DNA of 14,361 nt from Deltaproteobacteria bacterium (GCA_030618205.1 JAUXDR010000004.1:1-14361); one strand, 5' to 3'; positions 7,616 through 13,977 are shown, numbered from the stretch's first letter. The notes: generated by a model from the letters alone, not told the origin. Program-made: numbers and translations.

Positions 7616-7785
7616 GCGCCTTGCCCCCGGAAAGATTGCTCCGGGGGCTTTGGATCACGGGCGCTAAGTTCAACACCCAACCTGGTTCATTGGCTTATGA
7701 ATATCGAATATCAAATACCGATTTTCACAGTCTCTTAATCGTCACAATTCATTTTGACGCCTATAGTTTTATCGGCCTTCTGGTA
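7616..7785. repeat. Dispersed intergenic repeat, copy 1
   Basis: A roughly 170-bp sequence shared with copy 2 at 12857–13100. The matching parts include the GC hairpin, ACCCAACCTGGTTCATTGGC, ATGAATATCGAATATCAAA, CGATTTTCACAGTCTCTTAA, TCGTCACAATTCATTTTGACGC and TATAGTTTTATCGGCCTTC. By eye most positions agree, with the weakest part between the hairpin and the ACCCAACC block. This copy starts 12 bp after the fhs stop and its hairpin is placed to serve as the fhs terminator. It lacks the extra 75 bp that copy 2 carries. No frame in it looks coding. Confidence 0.85.
7623..7651 (+). terminator. Intrinsic terminator-like hairpin after fhs
   Basis: A perfect 9-bp stem, GCCCCCGGA (7623–7631) with TCCGGGGGC (7640–7648), has an 8-nt loop and is followed by only three T. 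It begins 18 bp after the fhs stop. The T tract is short for a factor-independent terminator. The same hairpin recurs in copy 2 of the repeat, where no gene end is adjacent, so termination may be a side effect of the repeat. Confidence 0.55.
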
Positions 7786-8063
7786 AATCATTTCAAAAAC
7801 CAGCAAATGAGTTTGAAGTGCCTCCTTTTTTGGTTTTAATACCAAGGTGACAACATTATGTGGCAATGCCTGTCTCTTGCTGCCCTGGAAAAGCAAAAAG
7901 GGCTGTCGCATCCGGGGGATGATTTGTACATCTATATTGGCCTACGTGAGAATCACCGGCTTATCCGGCGTATTTCTTGTTTAATACAAGTAAATACCGT
8001 CTTCCCTACCCCCCCTTTATAAACCTTTATCCTATATAAAAAGTCCACGGCTACTTGAACAAT
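7786..8063. other. Intergenic stretch with one doubtful 54-codon frame
   Basis: No recognised gene is seen. One plus-strand frame from ATG 7858 to TAA 8022 (54 codons) has AGGTGA 7 nt upstream of its start and begins MWQCLSLAALEKQKG. I recognise no family, and composition late in the frame (PTPPL ending) looks accidental. A short hairpin, CTTGT–TTAAT–ACAAG, lies near 7977–7991. The frame may be a remnant of a mobile-element gene or chance. Confidence 0.2.
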
Positions 8064-8098
8064 GATTGAATACGACCGCTACGCGGATCGTTTCAATC
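8064..8098. other. 35-nt near-perfect hairpin at the broken end of the TIGR02391-like fragment
   Basis: GATTGAA (8064–8070) pairs with TTCAATC (8092–8098). Inside these, ACGA pairs with TCGT and CGC with GCG around a TAC loop, broken by a one-base bulge and a small internal loop. It straddles the stop codon of the minus-strand fragment, exactly where similarity to the TIGR02391 family stops. It may mark the end of a small inserted element. Confidence 0.45.
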
Positions 8099-8369
8099 CT
8101 ATCCCAAAGGCTTCGTCCACCAGTTCTCCGCCATCGGACGTGAGTCCGGACTTATCTCTAATCTTCTGTGCGACACTCTTCGCGGCCTCAAGTACTGCGT
8201 GGAAGTAGTTTGCTTGGACAAGCTCTGCGCGACAGAACTTTAAGACATCCGCGTAGACCCCACGGTCAATCAATTTGCGGCGAAGTTGGTCTGCGGCTGC
8301 TTCTGCCTCCGATATCGTTCGCGCCTGCTTGCATTGCTCCAGCTTCCCCCTAAAATCGAAAAAAAGCAC
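8079..8369 (-). pseudogene. Fragment of a TIGR02391 (Ymh-like) family gene
   Basis: The frame encodes 96 residues. The central part, LKFCRAELVQANYFHAVLEAAKSVAQKIRDKSGLT followed by GELVDEAFG (quoted in pieces, about residues 43–88), matches my recollection of the conserved core of the TIGR02391 family, whose members are typically two to three times longer and have an unknown function. Similarity ends at AFG; the remaining residues (IGLKRSA) come from an unrelated hairpin sequence, and the conserved C-terminal part with its helical repeats is absent. The N-terminus also lacks a credible ribosome site and starts with GTG in a T-rich run. I read it as a remnant truncated at both ends, stranded between the dispersed repeat and the truncated sensor gene. 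Family assignment is from memory of the motif only. Confidence 0.6.
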
Positions 8370-8477
8370 GAAGTTGGGTTAACGCAGATTCCTTAAAGTA
8401 AATGCCAGAATTTGCCGAAGAATAATAGCGTAAGGGTAGTAGTTCGATATCCGGGTTAATTCTCTATAGGAGACAAA

Positions 8478-9470
8478 ATGGCATCATCTGATACTGAGAA
8501 ATTAAGCAACAGGAAAAAAGGATTACGATACAAACTTTTAATTGCTGAATTTTTGTTTTTTGTCCTGCCTTTTATTATTATTATCTATCTTTTTTATAAA
8601 AATAATATTATTTTTGAATTATCTCATCTAATTATTATAGTTTTTAGTCTTGTTCTCATTCTATCCGGTTTGATTCTCATCCGTCAGGTTTTCGACAGAT
8701 TTATCGTGATGGCGACTTCAATCAAGAAGGCGGAGACAGGTGAGAGTTGTTTGATGGATTTGCAAAAAGATGCAACAGAACTGCATGATATAGCAGTCTC
8801 GTTTAACAGCATCATGGAAAATTTCCAAAAAACAGCCGACAACTTAAGACTCAGGGTTTTCGAGTTATTTGCTATTAAAAAACTTACTGAAATCGCAAGC
8901 AAGAGTTTAAATATTGATGAGTTGCTGAACACACTATTGGGAAAGACGATGGCAGTAACCAAGGCGCAGAGGGGATCTGTGTTTATGGTTGAATCCGAAA
9001 AACATCGGTTTTGCATAGTAGCATCGAAGGGACTTGAAAAGGGACCGAAAAAGGGTCCTTACATAAACATCAATGAATCCGTGGCACGACACGTCGTATC
9101 TGATAGGAAGCCCCTCCTTGTTCAAGACATTAAGACCGATCCAAGGACCCGTAATCCGAACGATCTTAAATGCGGATCACCATCATTTTTGAGCATGCCG
9201 ATTTTCGTGAGAGAAAATCTGATGGCAGTCTTGAATCTCTCTAATAAAGAGACAGGGGAAGTATTTGATGTGGACGATGAACAAATTGTGTCCATAATGA
9301 TTGGCGGGATCGGATTCGCCCTGGAAAATGCCAAGCTGCATTCAAAACTTGGAAAGTATGTAAAAAGTCTTCAGGAGCGCACCATAGACCTGACTGCTGC
9401 CAATGATAGACTTCAAAATGAGATCAGCAGGCACGAAGCGCAACGAAATGACTATCTGCGTTCCGGGTAA
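8478..9470 (+). pseudogene. Membrane GAF-domain sensor, apparently truncated before its output domain
   Basis: A 330-residue frame with AGGAGA four bases before its ATG. Two transmembrane segments lie at about residues 19–40 and 48–69 with almost no periplasmic loop. A HAMP-like linker covers about 70–123, and a GAF domain about 146–286 (from NIDELLNTLLGKTMAV, through RGSVFMVE and SMPIFVRENLMAVLNL, to FALENAKLHSKL). A coiled coil, LQERTIDLTAANDRLQNEIS, follows. In sensor kinases, diguanylate cyclases and similar proteins this coil leads into PAS, kinase or GGDEF domains; here the frame stops after 20 more residues, where sequence becomes a group II intron fragment. I infer that an output domain was lost. 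The gene is clearly AT-richer than fhs and gspE on either side, suggesting separate origin. A stand-alone GAF receptor that works through partner proteins remains possible. Confidence 0.65.
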
Positions 9471-9788
9471 AGGCACCGGTTACCCGGCAATCCTCCACGC
9501 CCTCACCTGTAACGGACGCTTCATATTGGCTTCGAGAACGTTCAAACCCTCGCCGACTGCAACCATATATATCAAAGATATATAACTCGCTATCGAGGCT
9601 GTACCAGCACTTCAGGATGTACGGTCACCCTTGTGGCCTACAAGGTTCTTTGTGTACGCTTCACCTGTCTTGTTCGCCAGTTAGACTGACTTCGCCACAG
9701 GCGCAACAACTCAATATGGGTGGATGGTTAATCCTTACCCAGCCGGGACTTGTACCCGACAAGAAGCACCAAGCTGCGCTTGGCGCAC
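9463..9788 (-). mobile_element. Group II intron fragment: 5' end and part of domain I
   Basis: Read on the minus strand it begins GTGCGCC at 9788, the usual group II intron 5' terminus. The order of elements that follows is typical of domain I: a short hairpin AAGCGCAGCTT, a stem with TCGGGTACAAGTCCCGGC, GCGCCTGTGGCGAAG, GGTGAAGCGTACACAAAGAA, a perfect TATATATC–TTT–GATATATA hairpin, and CCGGGTAA…TTACCCGG close to the left limit. No reverse transcriptase frame follows; the sequence instead joins the end of the sensor gene near 9455–9463. The left boundary is approximate. Attribution rests on my recognition of bacterial intron domain I, not on an alignment. Confidence 0.65.
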
Positions 9789-9839
9789 TAACGTGGAAGT
9801 CACCAGCCGGAAAAGCCAAAGATAAAATTGGGAGAGTGT

Positions 9840-10031
9840 TCACTTAAAGATAGATAGAAAAATGGCCTGATAGACTTGGAAGACCTCCGGGTCGGTAAGA
9901 GCATTCCAGAGTTTCATAGAGGCATCGACCATCTCTTCCTTCTTTGAGACGACCTTGGTGCGTCGGGTCATCCGTCCCAGATGGTGTCGGGTGTTGCTGT
10001 TATCGCGCTCGATAGTCACCGGGTGCTTCAT
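9840..10031 (-). pseudogene. IS1-family transposase, C-terminal remnant
   Basis: The 63-residue frame matches the C-terminal end of IS1-family DDE transposases: the pattern IERxNSxxRHxLxRxxRxTKxVSKxxEMVxxxMxLW is present (TIERDNSNTRHHLGRMTRRT, then KVVSKKEEMVDASMKLW), ending in FLSIFK. The catalytic Asp residues and the N-terminal zinc-finger and helix-turn-helix parts are missing. Immediately upstream on the minus strand two in-frame stops (TGA TAA) appear before the ATG, so the break lies at about 10032–10045, where group II intron sequence on the opposite strand takes over. The natural 3' end of the gene seems intact, and about 50 bp lie between its stop and the intron 5' fragment; this could include the IS terminal repeat, which I could not identify. 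Confidence 0.7.
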
Positions 10032-10049
10032 GGCGCCTTATCAAGGCTT

Positions 10050-10117
10050 GAGCCCTGTGAGGTGAAAGTCTCATGCAGGGTTCTTGGGTCTGTGGGTATG
10101 GATGGCCGACATGCCTA
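10050..10117 (+). mobile_element. Group II intron 3' fragment: domain V and probable domain VI
   Basis: 10050–10083 is exactly 34 nt and folds as a canonical domain V: GAGCCCTG pairs with CAGGGTTC, a two-base bulge (AT) follows on the 3' side, and a GAG/CTC stem is capped by a GAAA tetraloop. The catalytic triad AGC is at positions 2–4. Downstream, TGGGTAT (10093–10099) pairs with ATGCCTA (10111–10117) as a plausible domain VI. The intron 3' end would fall at or within a few bases of the gspE stop codon (10115–10117). Domains I–IV and the reverse transcriptase are absent; the IS1 remnant stands where they should be. Confidence 0.75.
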
Positions 10118-12130
10118 TAGGCTGATATCCATGACGCGCTCTGGTTTTAAGAAAGGCCGTATTCTTTCCACTTTGTCTGACGGCTCCACGTCATCTTTTT
10201 CGCGGCATTCAAGAATTGCCACGATTTCATCGGCGGTCCTGGGAGTCTCTTCATCCTCTTGACTATGGTAAACAACGCGCAGCACGTCTTCCAGAGTGGT
10301 AATTCCCTTAGATGCCTTATAAAACCCGTCTTCCAGCATCGATACCAACTTGGTTGCCTTCCTGGCAGCACTCCTGATCTGGCCTGATGTCTTGCGGGAC
10401 AGGATAGCATCACGGACAGCGTCATTTACCACGAGGAGTTCATGAATGGCTGTCCTTCCCTTATACCCGGTATCGTTGCATTGCACACAACCTGTAGCTT
10501 GATGAAAGGAATATTTATATGGATTGACATCTCTAATATTAAAAGACTCAAACAACCTTTTGTCCGGTGTATAAGGCCTTTTGCAATTGGGACAGAGCAT
10601 ACGGACCAAGCGTTGAGAAAGGACGGAGACCACGGTCGAAGAGATCAAAAATGTTTCAATACCCATGTCTATCAGTCGCAACAAGGCTCCGGTTGTATCG
10701 TCCGTGTGAAAAGTAGTAAAGACTTTGTGGCCAGTGAGAGCTACCTGTATCGTGGCTTCCGCAGCCACTTGGTCTCTGATCTCACCTACCATGATGACAT
10801 CAGGGTCCTGGCGCATCATCGCCTTCAAAAAATGGACATATGTCAGATCGATCTTGTTATTCAGTTTACCTTGAACAACACCTTCTATTGTGTATTCTAC
10901 CGGGTCTTCGACGGTGATTATCTTTTTGTCGTTACGATTCAGATGGTTCAGTGAAGCATATAGCGTGGTTGTTTTACCGGAACCGGTGGGTCCCGTCACC
11001 AACATAAGACCCGTGGGGTAGTCCAGTAGTTTCTTAAATCTGGCTAAATTTAGGGGAGAAAAACCGAGGTTATCAATATCAATTAGGTTTGTGCTTCGGT
11101 GCAGGATTCGAATCACCACACTCTCTCCATAGATAGAAGCATAGACAGCGATTCTTAAATCGATCTCTTTACCAAGGATACTGGCCTCCAGTCTACCATC
11201 CTGGTGCCTTCGCCTTTCAGCGATGTCCATGTTACATAATGACTTGATACGGGACACCACCTGAGGTGCCAATTCCTTGGGCAGATCAGTCTTGTGAAGC
11301 AAGATTCCATCGGTTCTGTACCTGACCCGCATCTTGCTTGACTGAGGTTCAATGTGGATATCACTTGCCCCTTCGGCAATAGCGGACGAGATAATGTAAT
11401 TTACGACATTGACTGCATTGTCCATCTGCCCTTTGGAATTATCCACGCCTCCTATGACCAGGTCTTTTCTTTTGTCGGTATATGCGGCTTCGGGATCTGC
11501 GAATTCGATCTTTTGAAAAAGCTTATCCACCAATTCCATAATGCCTGATTGCGTTCCGATGGCAGGCTGTATCTGACAGCGGAATAGACTTTTGAAATCA
11601 TTGATTGTGTCCTCTGATAAGGGGTCGGCCATGATGACCGTTACGGTGTCGCCCTCCTTAAAGGCGGGCACCGCCTCAACTCTACGCAAGAATGCCTCAT
11701 TGACCTGGAGTGCGAGATTATGGTCAATTAGATTGATATCAGGTATAATTTTAGGTATGCCCAGTTGGATGCTCAAGGCTTGTACTAATTGCTTTTCAGA
11801 AATCAGACCGATTTCGATTAAAAGTTTGCCGATTTTCTTTTCCCCTGGATTCTGTTCTTTTAACACCTGGTCCAGTTGGGTTTGTGTGATCAAAGACATA
11901 TTGACCAGTAGTTCCCCCAGATACAGCTTGTATTTGTGAGTTCTCAGTATTCGGGATAGTTCGGTTTCTGACAAAAAATCCAGCTCTACACAGAGTTGTC
12001 CTAAAGGCAAGTATTCTTTTTTCTTTTTCTGATAAGACAGGACTTCATCCAGTTGTGATTGCGTCAGATAACCTTCTGAAACCAATAGTTTTCCCATCTT
12101 GACCTTTTCGGATTTCTTTCTTGCACTCAT
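10115..12130 (-). CDS. GspE/PulE/PilB-family secretion or type IV pilus ATPase
   Basis: A hexameric AAA-like ATPase that powers pilus assembly or type II secretion from the cytoplasmic side. It has 671 residues. The N-terminus holds four tandem repeats of about 24–29 residues (starting near 13, 44, 72 and 101) with the MshEN pattern LGxLLxxxGLIxxxQLxxxLxxQ, which in characterised proteins binds cyclic di-GMP. Then come the N2 domain, the Asp box with SDIHIEPQ (about 256–263), Walker A GPTGSGKTT (380–388), Walker B DPDVIMVGEIRD (442–453) and the His box TGHKVFTTFHTDD. A four-cysteine zinc motif is at C513, C516, C548 and C551. A tail of about 50 residues extends past the usual TTLEDVLRVV ending. 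AAGG stands before the ATG. No pilin, pilC/gspF or pilT is adjacent, so the partner system is encoded elsewhere; PilB or MshE and GspE cannot be separated here. Confidence 0.93.
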   Translation of the reverse strand: MSARKKSEKVKMGKLLVSEGYLTQSQLDEVLSYQKKKKEYLPLGQLCVELDFLSETELSRILRTHKYKLYLGELLVNMSLITQTQLDQVLKEQNPGEKKIGKLLIEIGLISEKQLVQALSIQLGIPKIIPDINLIDHNLALQVNEAFLRRVEAVPAFKEGDTVTVIMADPLSEDTINDFKSLFRCQIQPAIGTQSGIMELVDKLFQKIEFADPEAAYTDKRKDLVIGGVDNSKGQMDNAVNVVNYIISSAIAEGASDIHIEPQSSKMRVRYRTDGILLHKTDLPKELAPQVVSRIKSLCNMDIAERRRHQDGRLEASILGKEIDLRIAVYASIYGESVVIRILHRSTNLIDIDNLGFSPLNLARFKKLLDYPTGLMLVTGPTGSGKTTTLYASLNHLNRNDKKIITVEDPVEYTIEGVVQGKLNNKIDLTYVHFLKAMMRQDPDVIMVGEIRDQVAAEATIQVALTGHKVFTTFHTDDTTGALLRLIDMGIETFLISSTVVSVLSQRLVRMLCPNCKRPYTPDKRLFESFNIRDVNPYKYSFHQATGCVQCNDTGYKGRTAIHELLVVNDAVRDAILSRKTSGQIRSAARKATKLVSMLEDGFYKASKGITTLEDVLRVVYHSQEDEETPRTADEIVAILECREKDDVEPSDKVERIRPFLKPERVMDISL

Positions 12131-12243
12131 GACTAACCTTTTGTCTTTTCATCGTTTGTCGTAAATGACACACTTATCCCTTTTATCGGCTTTTTCTCAA
12201 GAATCTTGATACGCGATGACAACTAACTAAATAAAATCTCAAA

Positions 12244-12274
12244 ACAGGAGGCTTCAGTCCCCCAGACGTCCTGT
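12244..12274 (-). terminator. Weak hairpin between the small hypothetical gene and gspE
   Basis: ACAGGA (12244–12249) pairs with TCCTGT (12269–12274) around a 19-nt loop that can pair further in several ways. On the minus strand it is followed by TTTTGAGATTTTATTT. It could end transcription of the small upstream gene or simply shape the gspE leader. The rest of 12131–12416 holds nothing I recognise. Confidence 0.25.
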
Positions 12275-12416
12275 CCGCTATCTCCAGCGCCCTTAATAAG
12301 ATCGGCTCTATCGTTTTATTTCTGTGGATCTATAGGTCTGTGAGGGTGGTGTGTGCGCGCATGGTACGTGTTGATATAGGGAAAACCGGGGATTGGGACT
12401 CATACCCCATCATGTT

Positions 12417-12620
12417 TTATATTTGCCCCGTAGAGTTTTTGAAAAAATCCTGACTTGACTTTTTTTCTTTAATCCTTCTAACAATCTGCTGTAATTCGCC
12501 AATAGTGCATTTTTTTCTGACAAAACCACTGGCAACTTCTATGAGTTTCAGAAGATCCTCGTCAACATCCAGTGATAGATATGGTTTCTCTGCTTTGAGT
12601 GGTTTTGTTTTTTTGAGCAT
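12417..12620 (-). CDS. Small charged hypothetical protein
   Basis: A 67-residue frame with a good ribosome site (AAAGGGAGA about 5 nt before the ATG). The N-terminus is lysine-rich (LKKTKPLKAEK), followed by an acidic segment YLSLDVDEDLLKLIEV and a basic amphipathic stretch IGELQQIVRRIKEKKSS. There are no cysteine pairs or membrane segments, only one Cys. I recognise no family. The charge pattern would suit a small regulator or a nucleic-acid- or partner-binding protein, but that is a guess. It lies upstream of gspE on the same strand, 286 bp away with a possible hairpin between, so co-transcription is uncertain. Codon use looks ordinary for the window. Confidence 0.5.
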   Translation of the reverse strand: MLKKTKPLKAEKPYLSLDVDEDLLKLIEVASGFVRKKCTIGELQQIVRRIKEKKSSQDFFKNSTGQI

Positions 12621-12647
12621 GTTTTCTCCCTTTAAATCTGCAAATCA

Positions 12648-12776
12648 TCATAGAGGCACCGTCCCATCGATGCACTCACCACATGGACATTCAGGGCCTA
12701 AAAAACACTCTAGCGGATACTGCGAAATCCATGCCAGTATAAACAGGCAGAGGATATCTTTAGATCTTACAAATAC
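12648..12776 (-). other. Start-less 42-codon frame with hydrophobic helix and Cys-rich tail
   Basis: Open from just after a TAA (12777–12779) to TGA at 12648. It translates as a short polar lead, a hydrophobic stretch ILCLFILAWISQ, then LECFLGPECPCGECIDGTV. The four clustered cysteines (C-x6-C-x-C-x2-C) after a hydrophobic helix look like a designed small membrane or secreted peptide, yet there is no ATG, GTG or TTG in frame. It ends 27 bp before the small hypothetical gene on the same strand. It may be a decayed gene, one with an upstream frameshift, or chance. Confidence 0.25.
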
Positions 12777-12856
12777 TTAGCCCGACGTAACACCGAGAAT
12801 TCCAGATAAGATATGTGTAAAAAAATATCATTATATTGGTAAAAATATTACATTAA

Positions 12857-13100
12857 GCGCCTTGCCCCGGAAACATCACTCCGGGGGCTTTGGGCCATAA
12901 GCGCCGGCTTAAATACCCAACCTGGTTCATTGGCTCATGAATATCGAATATCAAACACCGATTTTCACAGTCTCTTAATCGTCACAATTCATTTTGACGC
13001 TTATTCGTCAAAATTTCTGTAAATACACTAAGATACTATTCTGTAACACTGGAGTTGTCAGCAAAATTGTGACGCTTATAGTTTTATCGGCCTTCTGGTA
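12857..13100. repeat. Dispersed intergenic repeat, copy 2, with an extra 75 bp
   Basis: Matches copy 1 (7616–7785) from GCGCC through CTTCTGGTA, but contains 75 additional bases (13001–13075) flanked by the 10-bp direct repeat TGACGCTTAT (12995–13004 and 13070–13079). The hairpin CCCCGGA–loop–TCCGGGG is kept (12865–12886). Next to the left direct repeat is a perfect 9-bp palindrome, ATTTTGACG–CTTATT–CGTCAAAAT (12991–13014). GTCACAATT (12981–12989) also pairs with AATTGTGAC (13065–13073) across the extra segment. No gene is adjacent for it to terminate. Confidence 0.85.
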
Positions 13101-13134
13101 TTTTCTAATTTCAACGTTCCGTGAACGCTTACAA
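13099..13134. repeat. Dispersed 36-bp repeat, copy B
   Basis: Plus-strand copy of the sequence found inverted at 1558–1593 (35 of 36 identical by eye), directly fused to the right end of long-repeat copy 2. It contains the AACGTTC–CGT–GAACG inverted repeat. Copy 1 of the long repeat lacks this neighbour, so the fusion is specific to this locus. Confidence 0.7.
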
Positions 13135-13184
13135 TAAAGGTTTATCCTATGACCACAATTATACATTTTTCGGGGCTCAATACA

Positions 13185-13374
13185 GACCCTGTATCCTTGA
13201 TCCACCTGGCTTAGGACTCCCGTTACCGGGCTTGCCCTCACGCTTCACTACTGCCCTGCCAGCTGAGCTTTCGGCAGGTGGGACTTGAATCTTCCGACTC
13301 TCACCCACTGGGTAACTTTAACCAATTTCATCCCACTTCATGGGAATCCCAAGGCTCCGAGCTTTGCTCGGCAC
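13185..13374 (-). mobile_element. Second group II intron fragment: 5' end of domain I
   Basis: On the minus strand the sequence starts GTGCCGAGC–AAA–GCTCGG at 13374 and continues with GGTGAGAGTCGGAAGATTCA, a CCACCTGCC stem, GGCAGGGCAGTAGTGAAGCG, GAGGGCAAGCCCGGTAACGG and GAGTCCTAAGCC. This arrangement resembles domain I of bacterial group II introns. It is a different intron from the 9463–9788 fragment. No reverse transcriptase frame follows; the left limit is approximate. The 5' end lies 26 bp downstream of the hicB stop. The first five bases (GTGCC) differ from the common GTGYG, which lowers confidence. Confidence 0.5.
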
Positions 13375-13400
13375 GAGGACGCGCAGGTTAGCATACTCCA

Positions 13401-13733
13401 TCAGTGTGCCAGCTTGACCGTTGCCAGACGATTCAGGCTCACGCCGGCTTCGGCCGCTTCTACGGTGAGGTCGCGGTGAACGTCCGGGGGAACTCTTACC
13501 ATGAACTTGCCGCTGAACTTCCGGCAGGCGAGTGGTTCCGGAATCGGTTCCCGTGACTGCTTCATATCGGCAACAACGTCGGCAACGACTCCACGGATCC
13601 CGCGAAGCGCAGCTTCGTGAGAAGAGGACAACCAACTCAGGCTCGGGAATTCAGCACAGAGGCCGACGTACTCCTGATCATCCTCTGACCAGGTCACCCG
13701 GTATGTATAGTGATCATTTCGAATGGCTTTCAT
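13401..13733 (-). CDS. hicB: HicB-family antitoxin
   Basis: A 110-residue antitoxin that would neutralise HicA and repress the operon. The N-terminal half is a HicB-like partially degraded RNase-H fold (YRVTWSEDDQEYVGLCAEFP then SLSWLSSSHEAALRGI). The C-terminal part, about residues 77–110, is a ribbon-helix-helix DNA-binding domain (KFMVRVPPDVHRDL then AAEAGVSLNRLATVKLA). The length and ending are normal for this subgroup, so the neighbouring intron fragment did not cut it. The start codon lies 20 bp inside hicA and is preceded by AGAGG, indicating translational coupling. Order is toxin first, antitoxin second, as usual for hicAB. The RHH domain would be expected to bind the palindrome in the promoter upstream of hicA. 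Confidence 0.88.
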   Translation of the reverse strand: MKAIRNDHYTYRVTWSEDDQEYVGLCAEFPSLSWLSSSHEAALRGIRGVVADVVADMKQSREPIPEPLACRKFSGKFMVRVPPDVHRDLTVEAAEAGVSLNRLATVKLAH

Positions 13734-13971
13734 ATTCCAACCTCTCGATCGCTCTTAGGACTTGCCTGACCTGATACGCCTTGGCTTTGCCCTTGGCATT
13801 CTGAATGTTGACCCTCGGGTCGCCTTGCCACGGGGTCTTGTAGACCCGGTGACTTGAGCCCTTCTGTCTGGGTTGCCCGAAGTAGTGATCACACACGTGA
13901 CATGCGTCGGAAAAGCGCACGCCCTTCGGATTCCGTCGCATCTGCTCAACTAAACCGTCAACCCTCGCCAT
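13714..13971 (-). CDS. hicA: HicA-family mRNA-interferase toxin
   Basis: An 85-residue toxin of the HicA/YcfA double-stranded-RNA-binding-like fold, which cleaves mRNA on ribosomes or free. The active-site region GSSHRVYKTPWQGDPRVNIQ carries the conserved His41 after the glycine turn, and the C-terminal AKAYQVRQVLRAIERLE helix completes the fold. This long-N-terminus subtype (with VRFSDACHVCDHYFG) is common beside this HicB subtype. All key positions appear intact, so the pair may be functional. No ribosome site precedes the ATG, and the predicted transcription start coincides with it, so the mRNA is probably leaderless. It lies in a region full of mobile debris, consistent with acquisition by transfer. 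Confidence 0.85.
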   Translation of the reverse strand: MARVDGLVEQMRRNPKGVRFSDACHVCDHYFGQPRQKGSSHRVYKTPWQGDPRVNIQNAKGKAKAYQVRQVLRAIERLEYESHSK

Positions 13972-13977
13972 GGTGTT

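Noticed and set aside
6771..7676. A 301-codon minus-strand frame, and another of 236 codons at 6000–6710.
   Set aside because: Both lie fully or almost fully antisense to fhs, whose protein matches its family along its whole length; they have no recognisable domain or ribosome site.
8085..8105. GTTTCAATCC, which resembles the start of many CRISPR repeats.
   Set aside because: It occurs once, with no repeat at a regular interval and no cas genes in the window.
9741..9765. tRNA-like T-arm (minus strand GGGTACAAGTCCC), with a similar one near 13283–13300.
   Set aside because: No acceptor stem, anticodon arm or D arm can be built around either; both fit as stems of group II intron domain I.
10442..10954. 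A 170-codon plus-strand frame.
   Set aside because: It is antisense to the ATPase motifs of gspE, including the region just beside Walker A and B, and shows no domain.
12131..12416. A cyclic di-GMP (GEMM) riboswitch upstream of gspE.
   Set aside because: The region has a hairpin but lacks the GEMM conserved core and tetraloop receptor.
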